A stretch of DNA of 64,000 nucleotides from NCBI RefSeq assembly GCF_900092025.1, contig NZ_FLTX01000041.1:1-64000 (forward strand), written 5' to 3'. This document shows positions 8,924 through 17,442 of the stretch, piece by piece. The DNA comes from Xanthomonas bromi (GTDB lineage: Bacteria > Pseudomonadota > Gammaproteobacteria > Xanthomonadales > Xanthomonadaceae). The translations under genes and the position numbers were made by a program. Numbering within the stretch: position 1 is the stretch's first letter; every line of letters starts with the position of its first letter. Below the pieces are notes generated by a model. That model was not told the DNA's origin. It ran no database searches and saw nothing but the letters and a program-made list of their open reading frames with translations.

Positions 8924-10507
8924 ATGCAATGGATTTCCCTCGCGTTGCGGACATCGCGCAGGCAGCTGTTGAACGCCGTTTTCGTCGCCGTGTCGATTGC
9001 CAGCATGCCGCCCGCCTTCGCTGCCGACGTCAAGGTAAGCGGCACCTTACGCGTGAACCAACCCGGTGCGCAGGTGTCGCGTCAACTGTTCGGCCAGTTC
9101 GCCGAGCATCTGGGTACCGGCATCTATGGCGGCGTATGGGTGGGCGAGGATTCGTCGATTCCCAACACAGGTGGCTACCGCAACGACGTGGTCGCCGCAT
9201 TGAAAGCCATCGCCGTGCCCAATATTCGCTGGCCCGGCGGCTGCTTCGCCGACGAATACCACTGGCGCGATGGCGTGGGCACGCCGGCCAAGCGCCCGAT
9301 CAGGGTCAACACGCACTGGGGCGGTGTGGAAGAATCCAATCGTTTTGGCACGCACGAGTTCATGGATTTCACCGAACTGCTCGGGACCCAGGCCTATATC
9401 GCCGGCAATGTGGGCGATGCCGCGCCGGACGAGATCGCGCAGTGGGCCGAATACATCACCGCGCCGACACGCTCGAGCCTGGCCAACGAGCGCCGCGCCA
9501 ATGGCCGCGACGCGCCCTGGCAGGTCCCGTATTTCGGCGTGGGCAACGAGGTGTGGGGCTGCGGCGGCAATATGCGCGTGGAATACGCGGCCGATGTGTT
9601 CCGCCGCTACCAGACCTTCGTCAAGTCGCCGGCCAACCAGAAGATCCTCAAGATCGCGCCTGGCCCCAGCGACGACGATTACCACTGGACCGAGGTGATG
9701 ATGCGCGAGGCCACCAAGTACATGGATGGGCTGAGCCTGCATTACTACACCATCCCGGGTGGATGGCCGCCGCGCGCCTCTTCGACCACGTTCGACGAAG
9801 CCGCGTGGATCCAGACGCTGTCGCGCACGCTGCTGATGGACGAGCTGATCACCAAGCACAGCGCGATCATGGACAAATACGACCCGGCCAAGAAAGTGGC
9901 CCTGGTCGTCGACGAATGGGGCACCTGGTATGCCCCACTGCCCGGCACCAATCCCGGCTTCCTGCAGCAGCAAAACAGCCTGCGCGACGCGCTGGTGGCC
10001 TCTCTTAACCTCGACATCTTCAGCCAGCATGCCGAACGTGTGCGCATGGCCAACATCGCGCAGATGGTCAACGTGCTACAGGCGATGATCCTCACCGATG
10101 GCGACAAAATGGTGCTGACGCCGACCTACCACGTGTTTGCGCTCTACAAGCCCTACCAAGACGCCACGCACCTGCCACTGCAATTGCAGACACCGGAATA
10201 CCGTCATGGCGACACGCATGTGCCGGCGGTGCATGGTTCGGCAGTCAGGGCAAAGGACGGGCATGTGTATGTCGCGCTGACCAACCTGGACGCGATAGCG
10301 CCAGCGAGCGTCAGCGTACAGGTGGACGGGCTACCACTGCGTGCGGTGGAGGGACAGATACTGACGGCACCGGCGATCACCACGTACAACACCTATGCGC
10401 AGCCGCGTGCCGTAGCGCCGGCTGTCTTCAAGGGCGCTCGCGTGCAAGGCAAGGCATTGCAGGTGGCACTGCCGGCGCATTCGATCGTGATGCTCAAGCT
10501 GCAGTGA
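8924..10507 (+). CDS. abfA: Secreted GH51 alpha-L-arabinofuranosidase
   Basis: Releases terminal arabinose from arabinans and arabinoxylans of plant walls. The 527-residue precursor has a Sec signal peptide (charged residues 9-13, hydrophobic core 15-28, cleavage near AFA at 33-34). Family GH51 catalytic residues are visible: acid/base Glu209 in GVGNEVWGC and nucleophile Glu331 in VVDEWGTWY. The IRWPGGCFADEYHWRDG motif is also typical. The C-terminal beta domain (about 430-527) ends VALPAHSIVMLKL. Secretion into the periplasm or beyond fits a plant pathogen. The next 400 bases contain a long palindrome and a gene remnant. Confidence 0.95.
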   Translation: MQWISLALRTSRRQLLNAVFVAVSIASMPPAFAADVKVSGTLRVNQPGAQVSRQLFGQFAEHLGTGIYGGVWVGEDSSIPNTGGYRNDVVAALKAIAVPNIRWPGGCFADEYHWRDGVGTPAKRPIRVNTHWGGVEESNRFGTHEFMDFTELLGTQAYIAGNVGDAAPDEIAQWAEYITAPTRSSLANERRANGRDAPWQVPYFGVGNEVWGCGGNMRVEYAADVFRRYQTFVKSPANQKILKIAPGPSDDDYHWTEVMMREATKYMDGLSLHYYTIPGGWPPRASSTTFDEAAWIQTLSRTLLMDELITKHSAIMDKYDPAKKVALVVDEWGTWYAPLPGTNPGFLQQQNSLRDALVASLNLDIFSQHAERVRMANIAQMVNVLQAMILTDGDKMVLTPTYHVFALYKPYQDATHLPLQLQTPEYRHGDTHVPAVHGSAVRAKDGHVYVALTNLDAIAPASVSVQVDGLPLRAVEGQILTAPAITTYNTYAQPRAVAPAVFKGARVQGKALQVALPAHSIVMLKLQ

Positions 10508-10690
10508 GCGATCGCCTGCGGTGGCTGCGCACGGCCTGCTCAGGCGCGCGGCGTAGTGGGCACAGCCAGCGGTGTTGTGACCGTGCTGCCTAGTTCAGAC
10601 GCATGCTCTATCTGGCCGCGATCATGGCGTTACTGATCTGCTTGGTAAGCACGCTGCCATGATGCCGCACTTATCCAAACCGCGCACTTG

Positions 10691-10720
10691 CTGCGTACCG
10701 CATTGCAATGCGGCACGCAG
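10691..10720. repeat. 30-bp near-perfect palindrome downstream of abfA
   Basis: Two 15-base arms with no spacer and a single mismatched pair are centred between 10705 and 10706. No T run follows on either strand, so it is not a standard terminator. It could be a cruciform, a bidirectional transcription barrier or a protein site. The remainder of 10508-10917 holds no recognisable gene. Confidence 0.7.
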
Positions 10721-10925
10721 CTTCTGGCAATGACGGCGCGGCCGTTGATGCTCCAGCTATTGGTGCTGACCGCGCTTGGACTGCACTGAGCGCTGTGAGC
10801 AAGCAGATACAGGATCATCCTCAGCAGAGCGGCGCTGTAATGCAGCGCGGTCGGCAATGCGCACTGCGCTTAAGCACACCAGCTACGGGCGCAGAGTCCA
10901 TGTAATCGCGTGTAAGCGAGTTCGG

Positions 10926-11159
10926 CTAAAACAGATCGGCATCAAAACCAGTTTCGGCAATAGCTGGAGGGATTTTGTCGCTGGCGGCAACCAGTACAGC
11001 TTGGTGCGCGATAGCGCCTGGCACAAGGTCAGGATCCCATTCAGTGCGTTCGACGATCTGGATCTGCAGGCAGTCAAACAATCCTTCATGCTGGTGGCCG
11101 ATCCGCCGGCTGCACCGATGGAGGTCGCCATCGACAAGGTGCGTTACCAGAGCCGCTAA
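10926..11159 (+). pseudogene. Remnant of a carbohydrate-binding C-terminal domain
   Basis: About 77 in-frame codons ending at a stop look like the end of a beta-sandwich carbohydrate-binding module: IGIKTSFGNSW, a run with NQYSLVRDSAWHKVRIPFSA, then LVADPPAAPMEVAIDKV. The pattern of hydrophobic strands and WHKVRIPFSAF matches modules attached to secreted glycoside hydrolases. The upstream part of the same frame (from 10776) is Cys/Arg-rich and unlike any domain, there is no signal peptide, and no catalytic domain is in any frame nearby. I infer a 5'-deleted gene. The exact parent family is not identified. Confidence 0.55.
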
Positions 11160-11181
11160 ACGCAATACACGCATCCAGCGT

Positions 11182-11550
11182 TTATACGCTGGATGCGGTG
11201 CTCTTGAGCATGTCGATGAGTTGGCGCAGGCGATACGGCTTGGGCAGGAAATCGACCTGAGCCGGCAACGGCGGCAACTGCGCCTTGGCAAGGCCCGAGG
11301 CCAGGATGACGCGCGCCTGCGGCAACAGTTGCGCCACCTGCTCGCTCAATTCGATGCCCGACATGCCGTTGGGCATGCGGATATCGCTAAACACCACATC
11401 GTACGGGCCGCTGTCGCGCAACATGCGCAATGCGCTGTGGCCATCGTTGGCGGTGTCGACACTGATGCCGACATCGCGCAGCGCTTCGCCGATCAATTCG
11501 CGCAGTTCTACTTGGTCTTCCACCATCAGTAGGCGAAGGGATTCAGTCAT
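11182..11550 (-). CDS. Single-domain response regulator
   Basis: A 122-residue receiver domain without output domain. The acidic pair Glu11-Asp12, phosphoacceptor Asp56 (FSDIRMPNG) and the conserved lysine in FLPKPY are present. A strong ribosome-binding site AAGGAGG precedes the ATG at 11550, which overlaps the end of the upstream histidine kinase gene by 8 bases; the two are certainly co-translated. Acting alone, it must pass the signal by protein contact or phosphotransfer. Confidence 0.9.
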   Translation of the reverse strand: MTESLRLLMVEDQVELRELIGEALRDVGISVDTANDGHSALRMLRDSGPYDVVFSDIRMPNGMSGIELSEQVAQLLPQARVILASGLAKAQLPPLPAQVDFLPKPYRLRQLIDMLKSTASSV

Positions 11551-12706
11551 GCTCGGCCTCCTTGATGGCCGGGAGAAACATAGTGACAGTGGTGCCGCAT
11601 CCAGGTGCGGTCTCAAGCGCGACGAAGCCGCCGGATTGGGATGCCAAGCCATACACCTGGCTCAGCCCCAGGCCAGAGCCCTTGCCGACATCCTTGGTAG
11701 TGAAAAACGGTTCGCTGGCGCGTTGCGCCACGTGCGCGGACATGCCCGGCCCGTCATCGCGCACCGCAATGGCGACGTACTGTCGCTGCACGCCTTGCGG
11801 GTCGGACGGCGCGGTTCGCTGAGCGGCAGAAATGATCAACACAATGGCGCCGCCCGCGGGCATCGCGTCGCAACTATTGAAGACCAGATTGAGCAACGCA
11901 GCTTCCAGTTGGCCAGGGTCTACACGCACATCCGGCACTACGTCGGCACACTGCACCGACAAGCCCACAGCCGAAGGGCAGGCACGCCGCAACAGTTCCA
12001 ACGAACGCGTCACGATGTCTTTGACGGCATGGCGCTCAGGGTTCAACCGTTGCCCGCGCGCAAAGGCGAGCAATTGCCGCGTCAACAAGGTGCCGCGGTC
12101 CACCGCGGTTTGCGCCGCTTCGATCAGCATGCGGGTGCGTGCATCTTCGCCTGTGCGCAGCGCGATCAGATCCAGGCTGGTCACCATCACCGTAAGCAGG
12201 TTGTTGAAATCGTGGGCTATGCCTAGCGTCAGCCGACCCAACGCGTCGACTTTTTGCGACTGCGACAATGCCTGCTGCGCCTGTTGCAGCAAATGCTGCG
12301 CTTCATGCCGCTCGGTCAGATCGCGGGTGACCTTGGCAAACCCCAACAGCACGCCGAATTCCAGCACCGGTTCGATCACCACGCTGGCCCAGAACCGGCT
12401 GCCATCCTTGCGCAGGCGCCAACCTTCAGCAGCGAAGCGCCCTTCGTGCCTGGCGATCTCAAGATTGCGGCTAGGCTCGTCGCGTTGCGCATCCTCCGGC
12501 AGATAAAACCGCGAGAAATGCGTACCGATTACTTCGTTTGCGCTGTAGCCCTTGATCCGCTCGCCACCGGGGTTCCAGCTGCGGATATGGCCACCGATAT
12601 CGAGCATGTAGATCGCGCAATCGGACACGCTCTGTACCAACAGCTGACACTGCCGGCTTGCGTAAGAGAGCGGCCCTGCACTGTCGACGGCCGTTTCCGC
12701 ATCCAT
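11543..12706 (-). CDS. PAS-domain soluble histidine kinase
   Basis: A 387-residue cytoplasmic sensor kinase with no membrane segment. A PAS domain (about residues 20-135, with NPGGERIKGYSANEVIGTHF) is followed by a dimerisation/His domain with His165 in LGIAHDFNNLL and an ATPase domain with DDGPGMS and KGSGLGLSQVYG. The ATG at 12706 is chosen over a TTG seven codons upstream. Its gene overlaps the receiver gene downstream, and it is divergent from the large hybrid kinase operon across 157 bases, so the two units may share regulation. Confidence 0.9.
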   Translation of the reverse strand: MDAETAVDSAGPLSYASRQCQLLVQSVSDCAIYMLDIGGHIRSWNPGGERIKGYSANEVIGTHFSRFYLPEDAQRDEPSRNLEIARHEGRFAAEGWRLRKDGSRFWASVVIEPVLEFGVLLGFAKVTRDLTERHEAQHLLQQAQQALSQSQKVDALGRLTLGIAHDFNNLLTVMVTSLDLIALRTGEDARTRMLIEAAQTAVDRGTLLTRQLLAFARGQRLNPERHAVKDIVTRSLELLRRACPSAVGLSVQCADVVPDVRVDPGQLEAALLNLVFNSCDAMPAGGAIVLIISAAQRTAPSDPQGVQRQYVAIAVRDDGPGMSAHVAQRASEPFFTTKDVGKGSGLGLSQVYGLASQSGGFVALETAPGCGTTVTMFLPAIKEAEHD

Positions 12707-12863
12707 CGCGCGATGTTTCCCCTTCAAAAGCGCGCGACCTTAGTGATGGGCGCGTGAAGGTTGCGTGCAAGCCAACCCGGCCGCAAAAACGTCAGATTTG
12801 CGGCGATTTGTGCGTGAACGTATCGGCTACCATGACCGCCCTCTCCGTTGGTCCGCGCGCCTT

Positions 12864-15800
12864 ATGCACACCATCTCGACCACACGCGATCGCTGGATCT
12901 GGGTCATCGCGGGGGCCTTGATGGCTGGCACGCTGGGCATGGAGTTGGTCACCCCGCTCGGGTATGCGGTGTGGCTGACCTACTTCGTGGCGGTAGGCGT
13001 CACGGTGTTTCAGAACCGCATGCAGGTGCCGCTCATCGTGGGCGTGTTGTCGTGCGTTTTACTGGCGATCGGCTTTGAGCTGGCACCACCGAGCACCAAT
13101 TCGAGTTTTTCATCGGTCAACCGCAGCATTGGCGGCGTGTCGTTTCTGGCGATGGCGCTGGTGGTGATGCAGGCGATCCGCGCACGCCGGCAGTCCGAAT
13201 TCGCGCTGTGGCTGCAGCAGGCAGAAAATACCGTCGAGGCCAGTTTGCGCGGCGACCAGGCGCCGCAGGAATTGGCCGACGCGGCGGTGCGCGCACTGTG
13301 CCAGACGCTGGATGCGCAAATCGGCGCGCTGTATCGCATCGAAGGCGAACGCCTGCGACTCACCGGCGGTGCGGCGCTGCCGCCCGATCTACCGCAGACG
13401 CTGCCAACCACTGCCGGCCAACTTGGCGAAGTGCTGCACGGTGCCACGGTGCGGCGCATCCGCGGCGTGGAAGCCGGGCATCTGCAGATCGCCTCCGGAC
13501 TGGGCCAGAGCGGCTGCCAGGAGCTGCTGCTGGCGCCGGTCACCGCCGATGGCTTGGTGATCGGCATCATCGAGCTCGGTCGCGTGACCGACCCACGCAC
13601 CGCTGACTCGCGCGAGCAGGAACTGTTGGCACGTTGCGGCGAAAATATCGGACTGGCCCTGCGCACCGCATTGCTGCGCACGCAGTTGGTGGCGTTGCTG
13701 GAACAAACGCAGCGACAGAGCGAAGAACTGCAAACCCAGCAGGAAGAGCTGCGCGTTGCCAACGAGGAGTTGGAAGAACAGAGCCGCAGCCTGCAGCAAT
13801 CGCAAAGCGATCTGGAAGTGCAGCAGGCAGAACTGGAACAGACCAACGTGCAGCTGGAAGAGCGCACCCAAGCACTGGAAGCGCAGAAGCAGACGCTGCT
13901 GATTGCGCAAGGTCAGCTGGTGCGCAATGGTAACGAGCTGGCCACCGCCTCGCGCTACAAGTCCGAATTCCTGGCCAACATGTCACACGAGCTGCGCACC
14001 CCGCTCAACAGCGCGTTGATCCTGGCCAAGCTGCTGGCCGACAACAAGGACGGCACGCTTAGCGCCGATCAGGTGAAGTACGCACAGGCGATCCTGTCGT
14101 CCAACAACGACCTGCTAACGCTGATCAACGACATCCTGGACCTATCCAAGATCGAAGCCGGGCACGTGGAACTGGCAGACGACACTGTCGACACCAGTTC
14201 GGTGCTGCAACGCCTGCGCGAAACCTTCGAACCGCTGGCGCGGCAGAAGGGCCTGGCACTGGAGATCGCAGCCGATACCGGTGCGCCGGTGCAGCTGGTT
14301 GTCGATCACCAGCGCCTGCAACAGATCCTCAAGAATTTGCTGGCCAACGCAATCAAGTTCACCGAACACGGCAAGGTCAGCCTGTCGGTCCAGGCGCATG
14401 CGCAGGGCCGGGTGCGCTTTGCAGTGACCGATACCGGCATCGGCATCGCGCGCGAACAGAACGAAGTGATCTTCGAAGCGTTCCGTCAGGCCGATGGCAG
14501 CACGCGCCGCCGCTACGGCGGCACCGGGCTGGGTTTGTCGATTTCGCGCGACCTGGCGCAACGCATGGGCGGCAGCATCACGGTGGACAGCGAGACGGGC
14601 CGCGGTAGTTGCTTTACGCTGGAATTGCCCACCACGGGCGCACCTGCGGAAGCGATCGGCGCTGCCGCTGCAGCTGCGCACGCCGCCGCATCGGCAGCGC
14701 ATTCGGCAACAGGCGGCTCCGTGCTGCAGCGCGGCGGCATGTCGACGGCTGCGCACTCCGGCGCGCATTCTCTTGCGGCGGCCCACATCGCCCCGCTGCC
14801 GATCGCATCGTCCAACGCGTCACCGATCCAGCGCGCCGACGATGATCGCGACCAACGTCGTCGTCCTGGCCGCCTGATCCTGGCGGTGGAAGACGACACC
14901 CGCTTTGCGCAGGCGCTGGTGGACCTGGCCCACGAACTCGATTTCGATTGCGTGGTAGCTCCCAATGCAGAAGAAGCCCTGCGTCTTGCCGCCGAACTAC
15001 GCCCCAGCGGCATCCTGCTCGACATCGGCCTGCCCGACGCATCCGGTCTGAGCGTGCTCGAACGTCTCAAGCGCGACCCGGCGACGCGCCACATTCCGGT
15101 GCACGTGGTGTCCGCGCTGGAACGCAGCCAGATTGCGCTGGAGCTTGGCGCGGTGGGCTATCTGATCAAGCCGGCCACCCGCGAGTTGCTGGCCGATGCG
15201 ATTCGCCAGCTGGAAGACACCAATGCGCGCGCGGTGCGCCGTCTGTTGATCGTCGAAGACGACAGCGCATTGCGTGCGAATTTGCAATTGCTGCTGGCGC
15301 GCGACCAGCTGGACATCGTCGCGGTCGGCAGCATTGCCGAGGCGATGGAGCAGTTGGCAGGCTCCACCTTCGATTGCATGGTCACCGATCTCACCTTGCC
15401 CGACGGCAGTGGCTACGACTTGCTCGAACGCATGGCCTGCAACGATGCGGTCGCCTTTCCACCCGTGATCGTCTACACCGGGCGTGCGCTCACCCGCGAT
15501 GAAGAACAACGCCTGCGTCGGTATTCCAAGAGCATCATCATCAAGGGCGTGCGCTCGCCGGAGCGCCTGCTCGATGAGGTAACGCTGTTCCTGCACAGCG
15601 TGGAAGCCTCGTTGCCCAGCGATCAGCAACGCCTGCTGCGCGAAGCGCGCCGCCGCGATGCGGTGCTGGACGGCGCCACCGTGCTGCTGGCCGAAGACGA
15701 CGTACGTAATATCTTCGCGCTGTCCAGCGTGCTCGAACCGCTGGGCGTCACCTTGCAGATCGCACGCAATGGCCGCGAGGCGCTAGAGCACCTGGCCAAA

Positions 15801-16040
15801 CACGAGGTGGACCTGGTGCTGATGGACATCATGATGCCGGAGATGGATGGCATCACCGCGATGCAGCAGATCCGTGCGAACCGTCAATGGCAGGACCTGC
15901 CCATCATCGCGCTGACCGCCAAGGCCATGGCCGACGACCGCGAACGCTGCCTGGAAGCCGGTGCCAACGACTACATCGCCAAGCCCATCGATGTGGACAA
16001 GCTGGTGTCGCTGTGCCGTGTGTGGTGTTCGCGGCAATGA
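12864..16040 (+). CDS. Membrane GAF hybrid histidine kinase with three receiver domains
   Basis: A 1058-residue sensor kinase. Four membrane segments (about 11-29, 32-49, 55-73, 90-105) lead to a GAF domain (about 130-280), a long Gln/Glu-rich coiled coil (about 285-375), the phosphorylated His375 in NMSHELRTPLNS, an ATPase domain, an Ala/His-rich linker, then three receivers with Asp720 (LDIGLPD), Asp842 (TDLTLPD) and Asp988 (MDIMMPEMDG). The second receiver has a lysine region KSIIIKG that departs from the usual KP. The ATG at 12864 precedes the first membrane segment directly; a GTG at 12765 is possible. The stop overlaps cheR as ATGA. The coiled coil is a candidate target for the CheR/CheB pair. 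Confidence 0.92.
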   Translation: MHTISTTRDRWIWVIAGALMAGTLGMELVTPLGYAVWLTYFVAVGVTVFQNRMQVPLIVGVLSCVLLAIGFELAPPSTNSSFSSVNRSIGGVSFLAMALVVMQAIRARRQSEFALWLQQAENTVEASLRGDQAPQELADAAVRALCQTLDAQIGALYRIEGERLRLTGGAALPPDLPQTLPTTAGQLGEVLHGATVRRIRGVEAGHLQIASGLGQSGCQELLLAPVTADGLVIGIIELGRVTDPRTADSREQELLARCGENIGLALRTALLRTQLVALLEQTQRQSEELQTQQEELRVANEELEEQSRSLQQSQSDLEVQQAELEQTNVQLEERTQALEAQKQTLLIAQGQLVRNGNELATASRYKSEFLANMSHELRTPLNSALILAKLLADNKDGTLSADQVKYAQAILSSNNDLLTLINDILDLSKIEAGHVELADDTVDTSSVLQRLRETFEPLARQKGLALEIAADTGAPVQLVVDHQRLQQILKNLLANAIKFTEHGKVSLSVQAHAQGRVRFAVTDTGIGIAREQNEVIFEAFRQADGSTRRRYGGTGLGLSISRDLAQRMGGSITVDSETGRGSCFTLELPTTGAPAEAIGAAAAAAHAAASAAHSATGGSVLQRGGMSTAAHSGAHSLAAAHIAPLPIASSNASPIQRADDDRDQRRRPGRLILAVEDDTRFAQALVDLAHELDFDCVVAPNAEEALRLAAELRPSGILLDIGLPDASGLSVLERLKRDPATRHIPVHVVSALERSQIALELGAVGYLIKPATRELLADAIRQLEDTNARAVRRLLIVEDDSALRANLQLLLARDQLDIVAVGSIAEAMEQLAGSTFDCMVTDLTLPDGSGYDLLERMACNDAVAFPPVIVYTGRALTRDEEQRLRRYSKSIIIKGVRSPERLLDEVTLFLHSVEASLPSDQQRLLREARRRDAVLDGATVLLAEDDVRNIFALSSVLEPLGVTLQIARNGREALEHLAKHEVDLVLMDIMMPEMDGITAMQQIRANRQWQDLPIIALTAKAMADDRERCLEAGANDYIAKPIDVDKLVSLCRVWCSRQ

Positions 16041-16861
16041 CTCCGGTGGAGCTGTTCGATCTGGAACTGCGCGTGCTGCTGGAAGCGGTGTACCAGCGCT
16101 ATCACTACGATTTCCGCGACTATGCGGTGTCATCGTTGCGGCGGCGCATGCGCCACGCCATGGCGCGTTTCGAGTGCGCACGCGTGGCCGATCTGCAACA
16201 CCGGCTTCTGCACGAGCCGGACACCTTTGCGCAGGCGATGCAGTTCTTCACCGTGCAGGTGTCGGAGATGTTCCGCGACCCGGCATATTTCCGCGTGCTG
16301 CGCGAGCATGCGGTGCCGGTGTTGCGGACCTATCCCTCGATCAAACTCTGGGTAGCCGGCTGCAGTACCGGTGAAGAAGTCTGGTCGCTGGCCATCCTGC
16401 TGCACGAAGAAGGCCTGCTGGAAAAGTCGGTGATCTATGCCACCGACATCAACCCCGAGGCGCTGAGCCTGGCCGAAGCCGGTGCCTACGGCATCGATCG
16501 TATTGCGCAGTTCAGTCGCAATTATCTGGACGCCGGCGGCCGCACATCGCTGTCGGACTACTACACCACCGCGTACAACGGTGCCGTGCTCGACAGGCGC
16601 TTGAAGCGCAATATCGTGTTCGCCGATCACAGCCTGGCCACCGACACGGTGTTTTCCGAAGTGCACCTGGTGTCGTGCCGCAACGTGCTGATCTATTTCA
16701 ACCGCACGTTGCAGGACCGTGCGGTGGGATTGTTCTACGATGCGCTGGTGCATCGCGGTTTTCTCGGACTGGGTAGCAAGGAATCGCTGCAATTCGGCGC
16801 GCATGCGCAGGCCTTCGAACCCTGCGCACGCGAGCAACGCCTGTATCGGAAGGCCGCATGA
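16037..16861 (+). CDS. cheR: CheR-type protein-glutamate methyltransferase
   Basis: A 274-residue S-adenosylmethionine-dependent methyltransferase of the CheR family, which forms glutamyl methyl esters on chemoreceptor-like helices. The helical N domain is followed by the conserved FFTVQVSEMFRDP segment, the cofactor loop LWVAGCSTGEEVWS (about residues 110-122), YATDINPEAL and the VSCRNVLIYF motif. No chemoreceptor, CheA or CheW is encoded nearby, so the substrate is probably the coiled coil of the adjacent kinase. The start overlaps the preceding stop and the stop overlaps the next start, both as ATGA. Confidence 0.92.
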   Translation: MTPVELFDLELRVLLEAVYQRYHYDFRDYAVSSLRRRMRHAMARFECARVADLQHRLLHEPDTFAQAMQFFTVQVSEMFRDPAYFRVLREHAVPVLRTYPSIKLWVAGCSTGEEVWSLAILLHEEGLLEKSVIYATDINPEALSLAEAGAYGIDRIAQFSRNYLDAGGRTSLSDYYTTAYNGAVLDRRLKRNIVFADHSLATDTVFSEVHLVSCRNVLIYFNRTLQDRAVGLFYDALVHRGFLGLGSKESLQFGAHAQAFEPCAREQRLYRKAA

Positions 16862-17442
16862 ACCGCTTGTCTGCAGCGCAGGATTTCGACGCGATCGTGA
16901 TCGGTGCATCCGCTGGTGGCGTGATGGCCTTGCAGGCGTTGTTGTCCGGTCTGGCAGCGGGTTTGCCGGTGCCGATGCTGGTCGTGCTGCATCTGCCGCG
17001 CGACCGTCCCAGCCATATCGCCGAGCTGCTGGATGCGCGCTGCGCGCTGCCGGTGCGCGAGGCCGAGGACAAACAACCGCTGCTGGCCGGCACCGTCACT
17101 GTCGCCCCGCCCGACTACCACTTACTGGTGGAAACCCGCGACAGCCTGGCGTTGTCGATGGATGCGCCCGTGTTGTTTTCTCGCCCGGCGATCGACCCCT
17201 TGTTCGAGTCGGCTGCCGACGTGTTCGGCGCGCGCCTGCTGGCGATCCTGCTCACCGGTGCCAGCACCGATGGTAGCGCCGGTGTGGCGGCGGTGCGCGC
17301 TGTCGGCGGTACCGCCTGGATCCAGCGCCCCGATGACGCCGTCGCGTCGCTGATGCCCGCCGCCGCCCTCGCCCACGCCGGCGCCGATGCGGTACTCACC
17401 TTGCAGGCCATCTGCACCCGACTGGAAGCCTTTCACGCATGA
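16858..17442 (+). CDS. CheB-type methylesterase without receiver domain
   Basis: A 194-residue stand-alone glutamate methylesterase/deamidase domain. The catalytic triad is visible: Ser18 in IGASAGGV, His45 in VVLHLP and Asp138 in LTGASTDGSAG. Canonical CheB has an N-terminal receiver that controls the esterase; here it is absent, and a separate receiver is fused to the next gene product. It presumably reverses the methylation made by the upstream CheR. Overlaps both neighbours by four bases. Confidence 0.9.
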   Translation: MNRLSAAQDFDAIVIGASAGGVMALQALLSGLAAGLPVPMLVVLHLPRDRPSHIAELLDARCALPVREAEDKQPLLAGTVTVAPPDYHLLVETRDSLALSMDAPVLFSRPAIDPLFESAADVFGARLLAILLTGASTDGSAGVAAVRAVGGTAWIQRPDDAVASLMPAAALAHAGADAVLTLQAICTRLEAFHA

